From an uncultured Oscillospiraceae bacterium (GTDB lineage: Bacteria > Bacillota > Clostridia > Oscillospirales > Acutalibacteraceae), in contig CATXDC010000013.1 in NCBI GenBank assembly GCA_958366985.1, forward strand, positions 25,830 through 89,829: 64,000 bases of DNA, given 5' to 3'. The notes below the pieces were generated by a model. The model was not told the DNA's origin and ran no database searches. It saw only the letters and a list, made by a program, of their open reading frames with translations. A program made the position numbers and the translations under genes. Of the stretch, positions 48,228-58,365 are shown in pieces. Position 1 is the first letter of the stretch. Each line of letters begins with the position of its first letter.

Positions 48228-49859
48228 TTGATTACCGGAGCTTTGCTTAAAAGCGCATTTATTTCAGGTGCAAATAACATTAACAACAACCGTCAGGCTG
48301 TTGACGAACTTAACATCTTTCCTGTTCCTGACGGAGACACGGGAACCAATATGTCAATGACAATATCTAACGCCGCAAAGGCGCTGGCAGTTATCAGCGA
48401 CGATGAACCCGTGGGTTCCGTTGCGGATACAGCCGCTTCTGCCCTTCTCAGAGGTGCAAGAGGTAATTCAGGAGTTATACTTTCACTTATTTTCAGAGGC
48501 TTTTCAAAGGGTCTTAAAGGACTTCGTGAGGCAGACGGAGCACAAGTTGCCGCCGCTTTGCAAAACGGCGTTGACGCCGCCTATAAAGCTGTTATGAAGC
48601 CCACTGAGGGAACTATCCTTACAGTTATAAGATGTGCCGCTCAGGAAGCGCAGAAAGCCGCTGCTGAGGATAACGATCCCATAAAAGTATGGGCAGCAGC
48701 TTGCGAGGGAGCACAGGATGCCCTTATGCGTACACCGGAGCAGCTTCCCGTTTTAAAGGCTGCGGGAGTTGTTGATGCAGGCGGTCAGGGTCTTGTACTT
48801 ATCCTTTTGGGAATGCAGAGCGTCATTGAAGACAACACAGTAATTCCCGGAGAAAATCAGGTTACTGCCGCCGCTTCACAGCCAAAGAGCGTTGTGGCAT
48901 CTGCAAGCGATGACATAAAATTCGGATATTGCAGTGAATTTATCATAAACAAAAATCCCAGCTGCACGCTTAATCCCCTGAGACTCAGAGCATATCTTGA
49001 ATCAATCGGCGACTGTGTTGTAGTTGTTGAGGACGATTCAATAATAAAGGTTCACGTACATTCCAATGAACCCGGCAACGTAATTCAGGCCGCTTTAAAA
49101 TACGGTCCTTTGGTAAATATCAAAATTGATAATATGCGCTATCAGCATCAGAACGCTGCTCTGGGAACAGGCTCATCAGAACCTGTCAAAGTAAAGCCTG
49201 TAAAGCCCATAGGCTTTGTAGCCGTTGCTGCGGGAAGCGGTCTTGAGCAGCTTTTCAGAGATTTAGGAGCTGATGCCGTTGTCAGCGGCGGTCAGACCAT
49301 GAACCCCAGCACTGAGGACATATTAAAGGCAATCGAAACGGTTCCGGCTGAAAGCGTTATCGTATTGCCTAACAATAAAAACATAATAATGGCGGCGGAA
49401 CAGACCATTCCCCTTTCAGAAAAGAAAGTAAGCGTTCTTCCCACCCGCACAATTCCCCAGGGAATTACCGCCATGCTGAATTTCGATGATACTTCATCTG
49501 CCGATGAAAACCTTAACGCTATGGCAAAAGCGGCAGAGAAGGTTTCAACTGGACTTGTCACCTTTGCCGCCCGTGACAGCGAGGTTAACGGACAGCATGT
49601 TCAGCAGGGACAGATTCTTGGAATGGAAAACGGAAAAATCACCGTTATTGAAAAGGATTTCGTAACCGCTGCATTTAAAATTACCAAGCGTATGTTTAAG
49701 CGCAGTTCGTCCCTTATCACCATTATAAAAGGCGACGGTGTTTCCGATGAGGACACTGATAAGCTTGTACAGCAGCTCAGCGATAAATTTTCTGATGCAG
49801 AAGTTTCCGTTATCGACGGCGGTCAGCCCGTCTATTACTTCATAATATCGGTGGAATAA
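48228..49859 (+). CDS. fakA: DAK2-domain fatty acid kinase subunit (FakA/YloV)
   Basis: 543 residues from TTG at 48228 (SD GAGGTG). N-terminal DAK2/Dak phosphatase-like domain with FPVPDGDTGTNMSMT and GARGNSGVILS for ATP binding, then a middle and C-terminal YloV region. Works with a FakB protein to phosphorylate fatty acids for phospholipid synthesis. Followed by recG as in many Firmicutes. Confidence 0.9.
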   Translation: MITGALLKSAFISGANNINNNRQAVDELNIFPVPDGDTGTNMSMTISNAAKALAVISDDEPVGSVADTAASALLRGARGNSGVILSLIFRGFSKGLKGLREADGAQVAAALQNGVDAAYKAVMKPTEGTILTVIRCAAQEAQKAAAEDNDPIKVWAAACEGAQDALMRTPEQLPVLKAAGVVDAGGQGLVLILLGMQSVIEDNTVIPGENQVTAAASQPKSVVASASDDIKFGYCSEFIINKNPSCTLNPLRLRAYLESIGDCVVVVEDDSIIKVHVHSNEPGNVIQAALKYGPLVNIKIDNMRYQHQNAALGTGSSEPVKVKPVKPIGFVAVAAGSGLEQLFRDLGADAVVSGGQTMNPSTEDILKAIETVPAESVIVLPNNKNIIMAAEQTIPLSEKKVSVLPTRTIPQGITAMLNFDDTSSADENLNAMAKAAEKVSTGLVTFAARDSEVNGQHVQQGQILGMENGKITVIEKDFVTAAFKITKRMFKRSSSLITIIKGDGVSDEDTDKLVQQLSDKFSDAEVSVIDGGQPVYYFIISVE

Positions 49860-49887
49860 TTCACCTTTGGTTTTCGGCGGAATTTAA

Positions 49888-51942
49888 ATGGATTCATCAA
49901 AGGCTATCGGCTTTTCAACAGACATAAAATATTTAAAGGGCGTTGGCAGCAAACGTGCCGAGCTTTACCACAAGCTCGGCATAGACACTGTAAGCGCTCT
50001 TTTGCATTTTTACCCGAGAGAATACGAGGACTGGAGCCGTACTGTGTCAATTGCAGAAGCTCCCTTTGACGAAAAGTGCTGCATAAAAGCCATTGTCGGT
50101 CACGACGCTGTGGAGTATCGGATAAGAAAGGGTATGACCCTTTATAAAACCAGCGTAACCGACGGACAGAGCGTTATGAACATAACCATTTTTAACAATA
50201 AATATGCCGCTGCAAGGCTTAAAACAGGCGAAGAGCTGTTGTTCTTCGGAAAGGTAGGCGGCACATTTTTAAGGCATGAAATGAATTCTCCCCTTATAGC
50301 AAAGGCTGTTTCCGGAGAAAAAATCCGCCCTATATATCGCCAGACTCAGGGCATTAATTCAGCTCTCACCGAAAAGCTTATGGTGCAGGCAGTAAGCTGC
50401 ATAAAGGACAATATGCATGACTTTCTGCCTGAGTATATAAGGGAAAAATATTCGCTTCTACCCTACGGCGAAGCTCTTAAAAAGATACATTTCCCCTCTT
50501 CCTTTGAGGATGTTGAAAAAGCCCGAAAAAGACTTGTTTTCAATGAGCTTTTCACCTTGCAGCTTGGAATGATACGCCTTAAAGGCAGAAACAGACAGCA
50601 GACCTCATGCAGCATTAAAAAGGATTTCTCTGACGAATTTTTCTCACTGCTCCCCTTTTCTCCCACAGGAGCACAAAAGCGTGCAGTAGAGGATTCAGTA
50701 AGGGATATGTTTTTATCCGTCCCCATGAGCAGACTTGTCCAGGGCGATGTAGGCTCAGGTAAAACTGCCGTTGCCGCAGCGGTTATATATACGGCGGCAA
50801 AAAACTCCCTGCAAAGCTCCATGATGGCTCCGACGGAAATTCTCGCACGTCAGCATTATAAATCCCTTACCGATTTCTTTAAGGGAACAGATGTAAAATG
50901 CGGACTTCTCACGGGCTCCATGACAAAAAAGGAAAAGGACGAAATAAAATTAAAACTTGAAAGCGGAGAAATACAGGTTGTTGTAGGCACTCATGCACTT
51001 ATCCAGTCCGATGTTAAATTTAAAAATTTAGGACTTGTAATCACCGATGAACAGCACCGTTTCGGCGTTGAACAAAGGAGCGCACTGGCGGAAAAGGGAA
51101 AGAATCCCCATACCCTTGTCATGTCGGCAACACCAATTCCCCGCACTCTTGCCCTTATTATTTATGGCGACCTTGATATTTCGATTTTAGACGAGCTTCC
51201 TCCGGGCAGACAGCCTGTTGAAACCTACTGTGTACAGGGAAAGCTCCATAAAAGAGTATATAATTTCATTAAAAAGCACCTTGACGAAGGACGGCAGGCA
51301 TATGCTGTGTGTCCCCTTGTTGAAGAGGGTGATACCGACCTTATTTCCGCTGAGGAATACGCTCATAAGCTCGCTGAGGGAGAGTTCAGAGATTACACTG
51401 TGGGACTTATCCACGGCAAAATGAAACCCGCTCAGAAAGACGAGGTTATGGAAGCTTTTGCAGCTGGTAAAATACAGCTTTTAGTTGCCACAACGGTTAT
51501 TGAAGTAGGTGTGGATGTACCCAATGCCGCAGTTATGGTAATTGAAAACGCCGAAAGATTCGGACTTTCCCAGCTTCATCAGCTCAGGGGCAGAATAGGC
51601 AGAGGAAAGCATAAATCCACCTGCATACTCATTTCCGATGCACAAAATCCCGACACAAAAGAGCGTCTTAAGGTAATGTGCCAAACCTGCGACGGATTCA
51701 AAATAGCCGATGAGGATTTACGTCTGAGAGGTCCCGGCGACTTTTTCGGAAGCCGTCAGCACGGTTTACCCGGCTTAAAGCTTTCCTCAACTTTAACAGA
51801 TACAAGCTTTCTTGCCGTTACCCGTGATGCTGCTCAGGAAACATGGAAATGGGATCCGCTCCTTGAAAAGCCGGAGCACAGCGGAATAAAAAAGGCTGTG
51901 GATGCTCTCTTCAAGTCAGCGGGAGAAAATATATTTAACTGA
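49888..51942 (+). CDS. recG: ATP-dependent DNA helicase RecG
   Basis: 684 residues: wedge/OB domain (about 1-160), Walker A GDVGSGKT, DEQH motif II (ITDEQHRFG), MSATPIPRTLAL, and motif VI QLHQLRGRIGRG. Remodels stalled forks and Holliday junctions. Confidence 0.96.
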   Translation: MDSSKAIGFSTDIKYLKGVGSKRAELYHKLGIDTVSALLHFYPREYEDWSRTVSIAEAPFDEKCCIKAIVGHDAVEYRIRKGMTLYKTSVTDGQSVMNITIFNNKYAAARLKTGEELLFFGKVGGTFLRHEMNSPLIAKAVSGEKIRPIYRQTQGINSALTEKLMVQAVSCIKDNMHDFLPEYIREKYSLLPYGEALKKIHFPSSFEDVEKARKRLVFNELFTLQLGMIRLKGRNRQQTSCSIKKDFSDEFFSLLPFSPTGAQKRAVEDSVRDMFLSVPMSRLVQGDVGSGKTAVAAAVIYTAAKNSLQSSMMAPTEILARQHYKSLTDFFKGTDVKCGLLTGSMTKKEKDEIKLKLESGEIQVVVGTHALIQSDVKFKNLGLVITDEQHRFGVEQRSALAEKGKNPHTLVMSATPIPRTLALIIYGDLDISILDELPPGRQPVETYCVQGKLHKRVYNFIKKHLDEGRQAYAVCPLVEEGDTDLISAEEYAHKLAEGEFRDYTVGLIHGKMKPAQKDEVMEAFAAGKIQLLVATTVIEVGVDVPNAAVMVIENAERFGLSQLHQLRGRIGRGKHKSTCILISDAQNPDTKERLKVMCQTCDGFKIADEDLRLRGPGDFFGSRQHGLPGLKLSSTLTDTSFLAVTRDAAQETWKWDPLLEKPEHSGIKKAVDALFKSAGENIFN

Positions 51943-51960
51943 TAAAATTTAAGAAAGGAA

Positions 51961-51979
51961 CAAAGGATTTAATCCTTTG
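51961..51979. repeat. 19-bp perfect palindrome between recG and the DUF4250 gene
   Basis: CAAAGGATTTAATCCTTTG. It includes the AAAGGA that would otherwise act as SD, so it may sequester it or be an RNA processing hairpin. Confidence 0.45.
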
Positions 51980-51993
51980 GAAACATAATTATT

Positions 51994-52170
51994 ATGGCAA
52001 TACCAAACGACCCTGTTATACTTTTAAGTTATATAAACACACAGCTTCGTGATTCTTATTCGTCCCTCGAAGCTTTCTGCGAAGATAAAGGAGCAGATAA
52101 GGGAGAAATCTTAGCAAAACTTTCAGCTATCGGATATGAATATAATAAAGAGCTTAACAGCTTTGTATAA
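51994..52170 (+). CDS. DUF4250 family protein
   Basis: 58 residues: AIPNDPVILLSYINTQLRD then AKLSAIGYEYNKELNSFV, the conserved ends of DUF4250, a small helical protein of Clostridia with no known role. Weak SD behind a palindrome. 52 bp after recG. Confidence 0.82.
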   Translation: MAIPNDPVILLSYINTQLRDSYSSLEAFCEDKGADKGEILAKLSAIGYEYNKELNSFV

Positions 52171-52200
52171 TAAACTTTATTTCTTTGAGGAGGAACGAAA

Positions 52201-53526
52201 ATGAACCCCAACAGCTTTTGCCCCATTTACGCAGAGGAATATTCAGCTTTGCGAACAAACCCGGACAGAGGCTTCAGAATGGAAGTCTATATGATGCTGG
52301 GAAGTCACCACGCTGTTTTCGGCGGTGAAGATAAAGACGCCCTTGATTATCTTAAAGAACAGCGTGAATTTTATCGTGATGACATTTTCCATCTTGCACA
52401 GGTATATGTTTACCTTACCGAATACTGCAAAAAGGATCTTGACGAAAAAGCTTTCAGTCAGCTGGAAGAATACCTTATGGAACTCAAAAAAATGGGTATA
52501 AGGGCAGTTCTCCGCTTTGCTTATGAAACGGAAATGGACAGAAAGGTAGGTCCCAAAAACCGTATTCTCATTAAGCACACAAAGCAGATTAAAAAGTGGC
52601 TCAGCGAGCATAAGGAGCTTGTTTCCGAGACTGTCGCTGTCATTCAGGCAGGAATGGTAGGCGCATGGGGCGAATGGCATTCCTCAAAGCACAGACATAA
52701 TCCCCAAAAGACCCTGGAAGCTATTTTTGATATGGTTCCAGATTACCTCACTCTGCAAATCCGCACCGAAACGCTTATGAGAAAGAGCAAGGCACTTTTT
52801 GCAGATAAACGTGTAGGACATCACGACGATTTCCTTGTAGGCGAATTTTTCAAATGGAGCTATATGGAAAGCAGTCCCGGCAGCGATAAATACAAAGAGC
52901 TTATAGAGCGTGCAGCTCATACTTATAACGACGGTGAAATGCCCTGGGGACGTGACAGCACATATAATAAGGGATACATCCACGGAGAAAAAATGCTCTC
53001 TATGTGCAACGAGCAGTCACTTTCTTCTCTTAGCCTTACCCACAACTATAAGGAAGCCGGAGGCCCTTACAATATGGAGCGCTGGAGAGGTGAATACATT
53101 ACCCCTGCAGAGCTTGACGAAATGGGATGCAGTTATAATCCCAACTATTTCCGTGATAAGGAAGGAAACGAATTTGTACGCACTACTTTCGATTTCCTTG
53201 CCGACCATTTGGGTTATCAGATAAGTGCTGAGAATTTTGATATTTCAGAAGCCGGAGCATCCATTACTCTTAAAAACTACGGCTTTGCTCTCCCCTATCA
53301 CCTCGACCGCTTAATTATTGTAACAGATAAAGGTGAAGTTGAGGCAAAGGATTATTCCCCGGAAAAACTCCTTTCAGGTATGGAGAACACATTTACTTTC
53401 GGAAAGCTTCCCGAAAATTCCAAAGTTTTAGGTATTAAGCTCTATGAAAGCAGATGTCCCTCTCTTTGCGCCGCCCTCGCCAATGATTTCGATTTTAAAG
53501 ACGGAATTAACTATTTCAAAAACTGA
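52201..53526 (+). CDS. DUF4832/DUF4874 family protein
   Basis: 441 residues. NPDRGFRMEVYMML, IQAGMVGAWGEWHSS and LQIRTE blocks indicate a TIM-barrel-like DUF4874 domain followed by a beta-sandwich DUF4832 (about 330-441). Probably a carbohydrate-active or surface-polysaccharide-associated protein. No signal peptide seen. GAGGAGG before the ATG. Confidence 0.72.
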   Translation: MNPNSFCPIYAEEYSALRTNPDRGFRMEVYMMLGSHHAVFGGEDKDALDYLKEQREFYRDDIFHLAQVYVYLTEYCKKDLDEKAFSQLEEYLMELKKMGIRAVLRFAYETEMDRKVGPKNRILIKHTKQIKKWLSEHKELVSETVAVIQAGMVGAWGEWHSSKHRHNPQKTLEAIFDMVPDYLTLQIRTETLMRKSKALFADKRVGHHDDFLVGEFFKWSYMESSPGSDKYKELIERAAHTYNDGEMPWGRDSTYNKGYIHGEKMLSMCNEQSLSSLSLTHNYKEAGGPYNMERWRGEYITPAELDEMGCSYNPNYFRDKEGNEFVRTTFDFLADHLGYQISAENFDISEAGASITLKNYGFALPYHLDRLIIVTDKGEVEAKDYSPEKLLSGMENTFTFGKLPENSKVLGIKLYESRCPSLCAALANDFDFKDGINYFKN

Positions 53527-53542
53527 CCATAAAGCAGAAAAT

Positions 53543-53580
53543 CTCCCTGACAGATTAACTGTCAGGGAGATTTGTGTTTT
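53543..53580. terminator. Convergent terminator
   Basis: TCTCCCTGACAG..CTGTCAGGGAGA stem followed by T-rich sequence, between genes ending at 53526 and 53606. Confidence 0.8.
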
Positions 53581-53605
53581 GCTGTTATTTGTACTGAAAG
53601 GGGAT

Positions 53606-54778
53606 TTATTTGTATGATTTCTCGTAAATTTCAACGCAGTCGTCAATGGAAAGATCACATCTGTCCATAGTAAACAGTCCGCCCATTGTATACTTTGCGT
53701 TCTCTGCAAGAGTTTTGAACTCCTGGGGCTTAATGCCGTAATCTGACATTTTAAGCTCATCAACTCCGCAGTCCTTCTGAAGTTTTTTCAGTGCGGTTAA
53801 GAAGTCCTCAGGCTTTGTAGCGTCTTCCATACCCATTACCTGAGCCATCTTTACAAAACGCTCATCGCATACGTGCTCATTGATAAAATGCTCATAATAA
53901 GCAAGTGAAATCATAATAAGTCCTGCTCCGTGGGGCAGCTCCTGATGATATGCGCTCATAGCATGCTCAAGGGAATGCTCGCTTGTGCATGAACCTGTGA
54001 CCATTGAGTATCCGGACATGGTGTTACCGAAAGCAACGTGCTCTCTCGCTTCAATATCCTTACCGTCCTTAACAGCTCTGGGAAGATATTTTGCAACGTT
54101 TTCAATAGCTGTAAGAGCTACCATATCGCTTACTAGACTTGCACAGTTTGCAATATATGTTTCTGTACTGTGGAAAAGTGCATCAAAGCCCTGATATGCC
54201 GTATATTTCGGAGGAACGGTAGTCATAAGCTCCGGGTCAACAATGGCAAGAACAGGGAAAAGCTCCTCCATACCGCCGAAACCGATTTTTTCCTTTGTCT
54301 CGCTGTTTGTAACAACGCCGTACTCATCGACCTCACTGCCGGTACCTGCTGTTGTGGTAATTGCAATAAGAGGAAGAGGCTTATTTACAAGGTCTTTACC
54401 CTTACCTGTGCCGCCTACAACATAATCCCAAAGAGTTCCGTCATTAGTAGCCATTGCAGCCATTGCCTTTGACGCATCCATTACACTGCCGCCGCCGAGA
54501 GCTACAATAAAATCACAGCCGTTTTCTCTTGCAAAGGCTGCGCCTGCCATTACAGTTGTGTGCAAGGGATTGGGCTCAACCTTATCGAATACGGCAAACT
54601 CTGCTCCGGCTAACTTTAACTGCTCCTGAGTGCGGTCAAGATATCCGTTTGCACGGGTTGATTTACCGTTTGAAATTACAATCATCGCTTTTTTGCCGGG
54701 CATTTTTTCCTTGCTTAAATCATTAAGCTTTCCGACACCGAACAAAAGCTTTGTAGGTACATACATTTTAAAACTCAT
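53606..54778 (-). CDS. Iron-containing alcohol dehydrogenase
   Basis: 390 residues. GGGSVMDASKAMA (NAD(P) binding), TTTAGTGSEVDEYGV, the metal site His in FHSTE and HALSH-like HAMSAYHQELPHGAG. Group III alcohol dehydrogenase, similar to butanol dehydrogenases. Reduces aldehydes in fermentation; substrate uncertain. Confidence 0.9.
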   Translation of the reverse strand: MSFKMYVPTKLLFGVGKLNDLSKEKMPGKKAMIVISNGKSTRANGYLDRTQEQLKLAGAEFAVFDKVEPNPLHTTVMAGAAFARENGCDFIVALGGGSVMDASKAMAAMATNDGTLWDYVVGGTGKGKDLVNKPLPLIAITTTAGTGSEVDEYGVVTNSETKEKIGFGGMEELFPVLAIVDPELMTTVPPKYTAYQGFDALFHSTETYIANCASLVSDMVALTAIENVAKYLPRAVKDGKDIEAREHVAFGNTMSGYSMVTGSCTSEHSLEHAMSAYHQELPHGAGLIMISLAYYEHFINEHVCDERFVKMAQVMGMEDATKPEDFLTALKKLQKDCGVDELKMSDYGIKPQEFKTLAENAKYTMGGLFTMDRCDLSIDDCVEIYEKSYK

Positions 54779-54979
54779 TTTAAAAACCTCCCTTTAATTT
54801 TCAGGTTCATTTATATTGTACACCCTAAACTTAACTTTACGTCAATAGTCTGTAAAGAAATATTTAAATTTCTATTCTGTGATGCATAGATATTTTCAAA
54901 GAATTATTGTAAAGTATGTCATATCTTTAAAAGGATATATGTGGTAAAATATATCTGCTTTGAAGAAAGGGTGGTAGCC

Positions 54980-56458
54980 ATGAAAAGAAAAAAATCAGGT
55001 GCAAAAACCAGAAAGCGAAGAAAAGCTTCAAATAAAGAAAAGATAGTTAGAATCATCTGCGCAGTTTTGGCGGTATATTTCGTCTATGTTGCAGCATTTG
55101 CATTTTTCCCCTATTTTACTGAGAAAAATGTAAGCGACACATTCCGCACAGATATTGAAAGCTATGATTTCTATTCAGATACTCAAAGTGTTGACAGAGT
55201 TGCTCTTGTAGAAGACCCGCTCGTTAGTCTCGGTACAAGAATACGCCTTATAAGTGAAGCTAAAAGTACCCTTGATATATCATACCATTCAATGCATATG
55301 GGAGAATCCGCGGACTATTTTCTCGCCTCTATTCTCGAAGCGGCCGAAAGAGGTGTTAAAGTTCGTCTGCTTTTCGATGGCATGTCCAGCGGATTCAGCG
55401 GAAAATACAAAGACCTTGCAAAAGCTCTCGGCAGTCATGAAAATATTGAAATCCGCCTCTACAACTCCATGAACCTTTTAAAGCCGTGGACTTTTAACGG
55501 AAGAATGCACGACAAATACATTATCATTGACAACAAGTTCCTTCTTTTAGGAGGCAGAAATATCGGCGATCAGTACTTTGGTCCTGAGGGTTATGATAAA
55601 AATCTGAGTATAGACCGTGACGTACTTGTCTATAACAGCGCATGGCAGACAGATAATCGTGACAGCGTATTGTTTCAGGTAAAAAATTACATGGAAAACA
55701 TCTGGAATTGCAAAAGCTCCAAAGATGCGTTTACGGAAAAAGGCAAAAACAGCGACGATGAAAAAGCACGTTTAATCTCAATTATGACAGAGCTCAGAAA
55801 AGAGCAGCCCCTCCTGTTTTCACAGCCCCTTAACATAGAGAAAACTACATTCCCGACAAACAAGATAACCTTCTTTGCCAACGACATAAGCATCTATAAA
55901 AAGGAACCGAAGGTAGGCTACATAATAAGTCATCTTGTTATGAATGCTGAAGAAAAAGTTTTTCTCCAGTCCCCTTATGTTGTTTTAAGCGACAACATTG
56001 AAACTGCTCTCAATGAGATTGGAAAAAAGGGCATAAAGTACGAAATACTCACTAACTCCCTTCAGTCCTCCCCCAATCTCCCAGCTTACTCCCTCTATCT
56101 CAACGACAGAGAAAAAATCCTTTCCACCGGCGCTGAAATTTACGAATTCCAGAACAACAACGGAATTCACGCAAAGACATATATAATCGACGACAGAATG
56201 TCCATTATAGGCTCTTTCAACATGGATCCCCGAAGTGAATATATTGATACGGAAATCATGCTCGCCATTGACAGTCCGGAGTTTACCGAATATCTCCAAA
56301 GTATAGTAAAGCTCTATAAGGATAATTCCCTGGTAGTGGGTTCAGACGGTGAGTACATTCCAGACCCTAATGTTGAAGAATTTGAGGTCAGCAAGGCAAA
56401 ACGCTTTGCCTTTGAGGTCGGAGGAACTCTTTTAAGTCCTTTCAGGGTTTTAGTGTAA
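54980..56458 (+). CDS. Phospholipase D/cardiolipin synthase-like protein
   Basis: 492 residues from ATG 54980 (SD AAAGGGTGG). Basic N-terminus, one membrane helix (about 20-42), two HKD motifs (MHDKYIIIDNKFLLLGGRN; IHAKTYIIDDRMSIIGSFN). Likely transfers phosphatidyl groups; cardiolipin synthase is the best guess, although the single N-terminal helix is less than the usual two. Confidence 0.85.
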   Translation: MKRKKSGAKTRKRRKASNKEKIVRIICAVLAVYFVYVAAFAFFPYFTEKNVSDTFRTDIESYDFYSDTQSVDRVALVEDPLVSLGTRIRLISEAKSTLDISYHSMHMGESADYFLASILEAAERGVKVRLLFDGMSSGFSGKYKDLAKALGSHENIEIRLYNSMNLLKPWTFNGRMHDKYIIIDNKFLLLGGRNIGDQYFGPEGYDKNLSIDRDVLVYNSAWQTDNRDSVLFQVKNYMENIWNCKSSKDAFTEKGKNSDDEKARLISIMTELRKEQPLLFSQPLNIEKTTFPTNKITFFANDISIYKKEPKVGYIISHLVMNAEEKVFLQSPYVVLSDNIETALNEIGKKGIKYEILTNSLQSSPNLPAYSLYLNDREKILSTGAEIYEFQNNNGIHAKTYIIDDRMSIIGSFNMDPRSEYIDTEIMLAIDSPEFTEYLQSIVKLYKDNSLVVGSDGEYIPDPNVEEFEVSKAKRFAFEVGGTLLSPFRVLV

Positions 56459-56474
56459 ATATATTAATGCAATA

Positions 56475-56527
56475 AAAACAGCGTCTGCAAAAGCACGAGA
56501 AAGCCTTTACAGACGCTGTTCTTTTTA
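56475..56527. terminator. Convergent terminator
   Basis: AACAGCGTCTG..CAGACGCTGTT stem followed by CTTTTTATTTTTA; an A run on the other side. Confidence 0.8.
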
Positions 56528-56540
56528 TTTTTATTTTTAT

Positions 56541-57017
56541 TTAATCCATAATAATATCGGCGAACTTTGCTTTTACAGCGCCGATTAAATCTTTCGGTGA
56601 AAGTTCTACCTGAAAACCTATCTTTCCGCCGCTTACGATTATGGTTTCACGTTCGGAAGCGGTATCACTTATAAAAGTCGGATACAGCTTTTTCATGCCC
56701 ACAGGAGAGCATCCGCCTCTTATATATCCTGTAACCTTATTGATATCCTTAACGTGTATCATTTCAACGGACTTTTCTCCTGCCGCTTTTGCCGCCTTTT
56801 TAAGGCTCAGCTCTTTTTCAACAGGAATTACAAAAACATAGTATCCGCCGCTTTTTCCCACTGTCACAAGGGTTTTGTATACGGCTTCAACATCCTGTCC
56901 CAGCTTTTTGGCAACACTTACGCCGTCAATATTTCCGTCATTTTCATAGGTGTACATTTTATAGGGTATCTTGTTCTTTTCAAGAATACGCATTGCGTTG
57001 GTTTTTACTTCTGCCAT
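56541..57017 (-). CDS. ybaK: Cys-tRNA(Pro)/aminoacyl-tRNA deacylase YbaK
   Basis: 158 residues. VYKTLVTVGKSGGYYVFVIP, the catalytic Lys region LKKAAKAAGEKSVEM and the GYIRGGCSPVGMKK motif are diagnostic of YbaK/EbsC. Hydrolyses misacylated Cys-tRNA(Pro). Confidence 0.93.
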   Translation of the reverse strand: MAEVKTNAMRILEKNKIPYKMYTYENDGNIDGVSVAKKLGQDVEAVYKTLVTVGKSGGYYVFVIPVEKELSLKKAAKAAGEKSVEMIHVKDINKVTGYIRGGCSPVGMKKLYPTFISDTASERETIIVSGGKIGFQVELSPKDLIGAVKAKFADIIMD

Positions 57018-57111
57018 ATACTGCGCCTTGCCTTTCTATAAAGTTCATATTTCGGCTTTAAAAAATCCCATATACCTTTTGGTATACGGGATTTTAATAA
57101 AAGCCCTGTAA

Positions 57112-58182
57112 TTATTTTACCTCAACTGTCCAGCCAAATTCATCAGGAAGCTTGCCCCACTGAATTCCGGTAAGGTTATCGTAAAGCTTTGCGGAAATTT
57201 CGCCGATTTTGCCGTCATTGATAACCATTACATCATCGCCCCAGCGAAGCTCGCCGATGGGAGAAATAACAGCTGCTGTGCCGCTTCCGAAAGCCTCTTT
57301 AAGTCTGCCCTCTTCAGCAGCCTTTGCGACTTCTTCAATTGAAAGCTTGCGCTCGCTGACCTTCATGCCCCATGAACGGAGAATGTCGATGCAGGACATA
57401 CGTGTAACACCTGAAAGGATGCTGCCTCTGAGTTCGGGAGTGATAACCTCGTCGTCGATTACAAAGAATACGTTCATTGTACCGACTTCCTCAATGTACT
57501 TGCGCTCAACGCCGTCGAGCCAGAGAACCTGAGTATAGCCTTTCTTTTCAGCCTCAGCCTGAGCCTTAAGAGAAGCAGCATAGTTACCGCCTGTCTTTGT
57601 AAAGCCCATTCCACCCTTAACAGCACGGACATATTCATCCTCAACATAAATTTTAACGGGATTAAGTCCCTCGGGATAATATGCGCCGACAGGTGAAAGG
57701 ATGATTGCAAAAATAAGATGATGAGCAGGATGTACGCCTACATGAGCGTCAACTGCAAAAATGAAAGGTCTGATGTAAAGTGATGTTCCCTCTTCTGTGG
57801 GGATCCAGTCTTTATCAACAAGAACAAGCTTTTTAACAGCTTCAATTGCGAATTCCTCATCAATGGGAGGAATGCAAAGACGATCGTTTGAAACGTTAAG
57901 TCTTGCCATATTGCGGTCGGGACGGAAAAGAAGGATTCTGCCGTCGTTAGTTCTGTAAGCCTTGAGTCCCTCAAAGACTTCCTGACCGTAGTGGAGACAC
58001 ATAGCTGCCGGATCAAGGGCGATGGGAGCATAGGGAACTATTCTCGGGTCATGCCAGCCCTGTCCCTCATCATAGTTCATAAGGAACATATGGTCTGTGT
58101 AATAATTACCGAAGCCAAGCTTGCTTTGATCCTGAGGCTTCTCTTTTGGATTTTTTGTAAGTTCAACTCTGATTTCCTGCAT
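57112..58182 (-). CDS. ilvE: Branched-chain amino acid aminotransferase
   Basis: 356 residues, class IV PLP enzyme. LHYGQEVFEGLKAYR, PLP Lys in FTKTGGNYAAS, QVLWLDG and the GTAAVISPIG phosphate-binding turn. Last step in Val/Leu/Ile synthesis or first in breakdown. Confidence 0.95.
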   Translation of the reverse strand: MQEIRVELTKNPKEKPQDQSKLGFGNYYTDHMFLMNYDEGQGWHDPRIVPYAPIALDPAAMCLHYGQEVFEGLKAYRTNDGRILLFRPDRNMARLNVSNDRLCIPPIDEEFAIEAVKKLVLVDKDWIPTEEGTSLYIRPFIFAVDAHVGVHPAHHLIFAIILSPVGAYYPEGLNPVKIYVEDEYVRAVKGGMGFTKTGGNYAASLKAQAEAEKKGYTQVLWLDGVERKYIEEVGTMNVFFVIDDEVITPELRGSILSGVTRMSCIDILRSWGMKVSERKLSIEEVAKAAEEGRLKEAFGSGTAAVISPIGELRWGDDVMVINDGKIGEISAKLYDNLTGIQWGKLPDEFGWTVEVK

Positions 58183-58365
58183 AAATGAACACCTCTGAAA
58201 AATTATGCCATATATGGCTTATGCTTTTAATTATATCACCACACATTGTTTTTGCAATAAAAAATTTGAGCCTTGCAGAATATTTTTTCAAATTTTCTCA
58301 TTTACCGGCGTCTTATTTTATGTTACTATATTCCCCGTAAAATATGGAGCTTAGGAGGAATTTTT

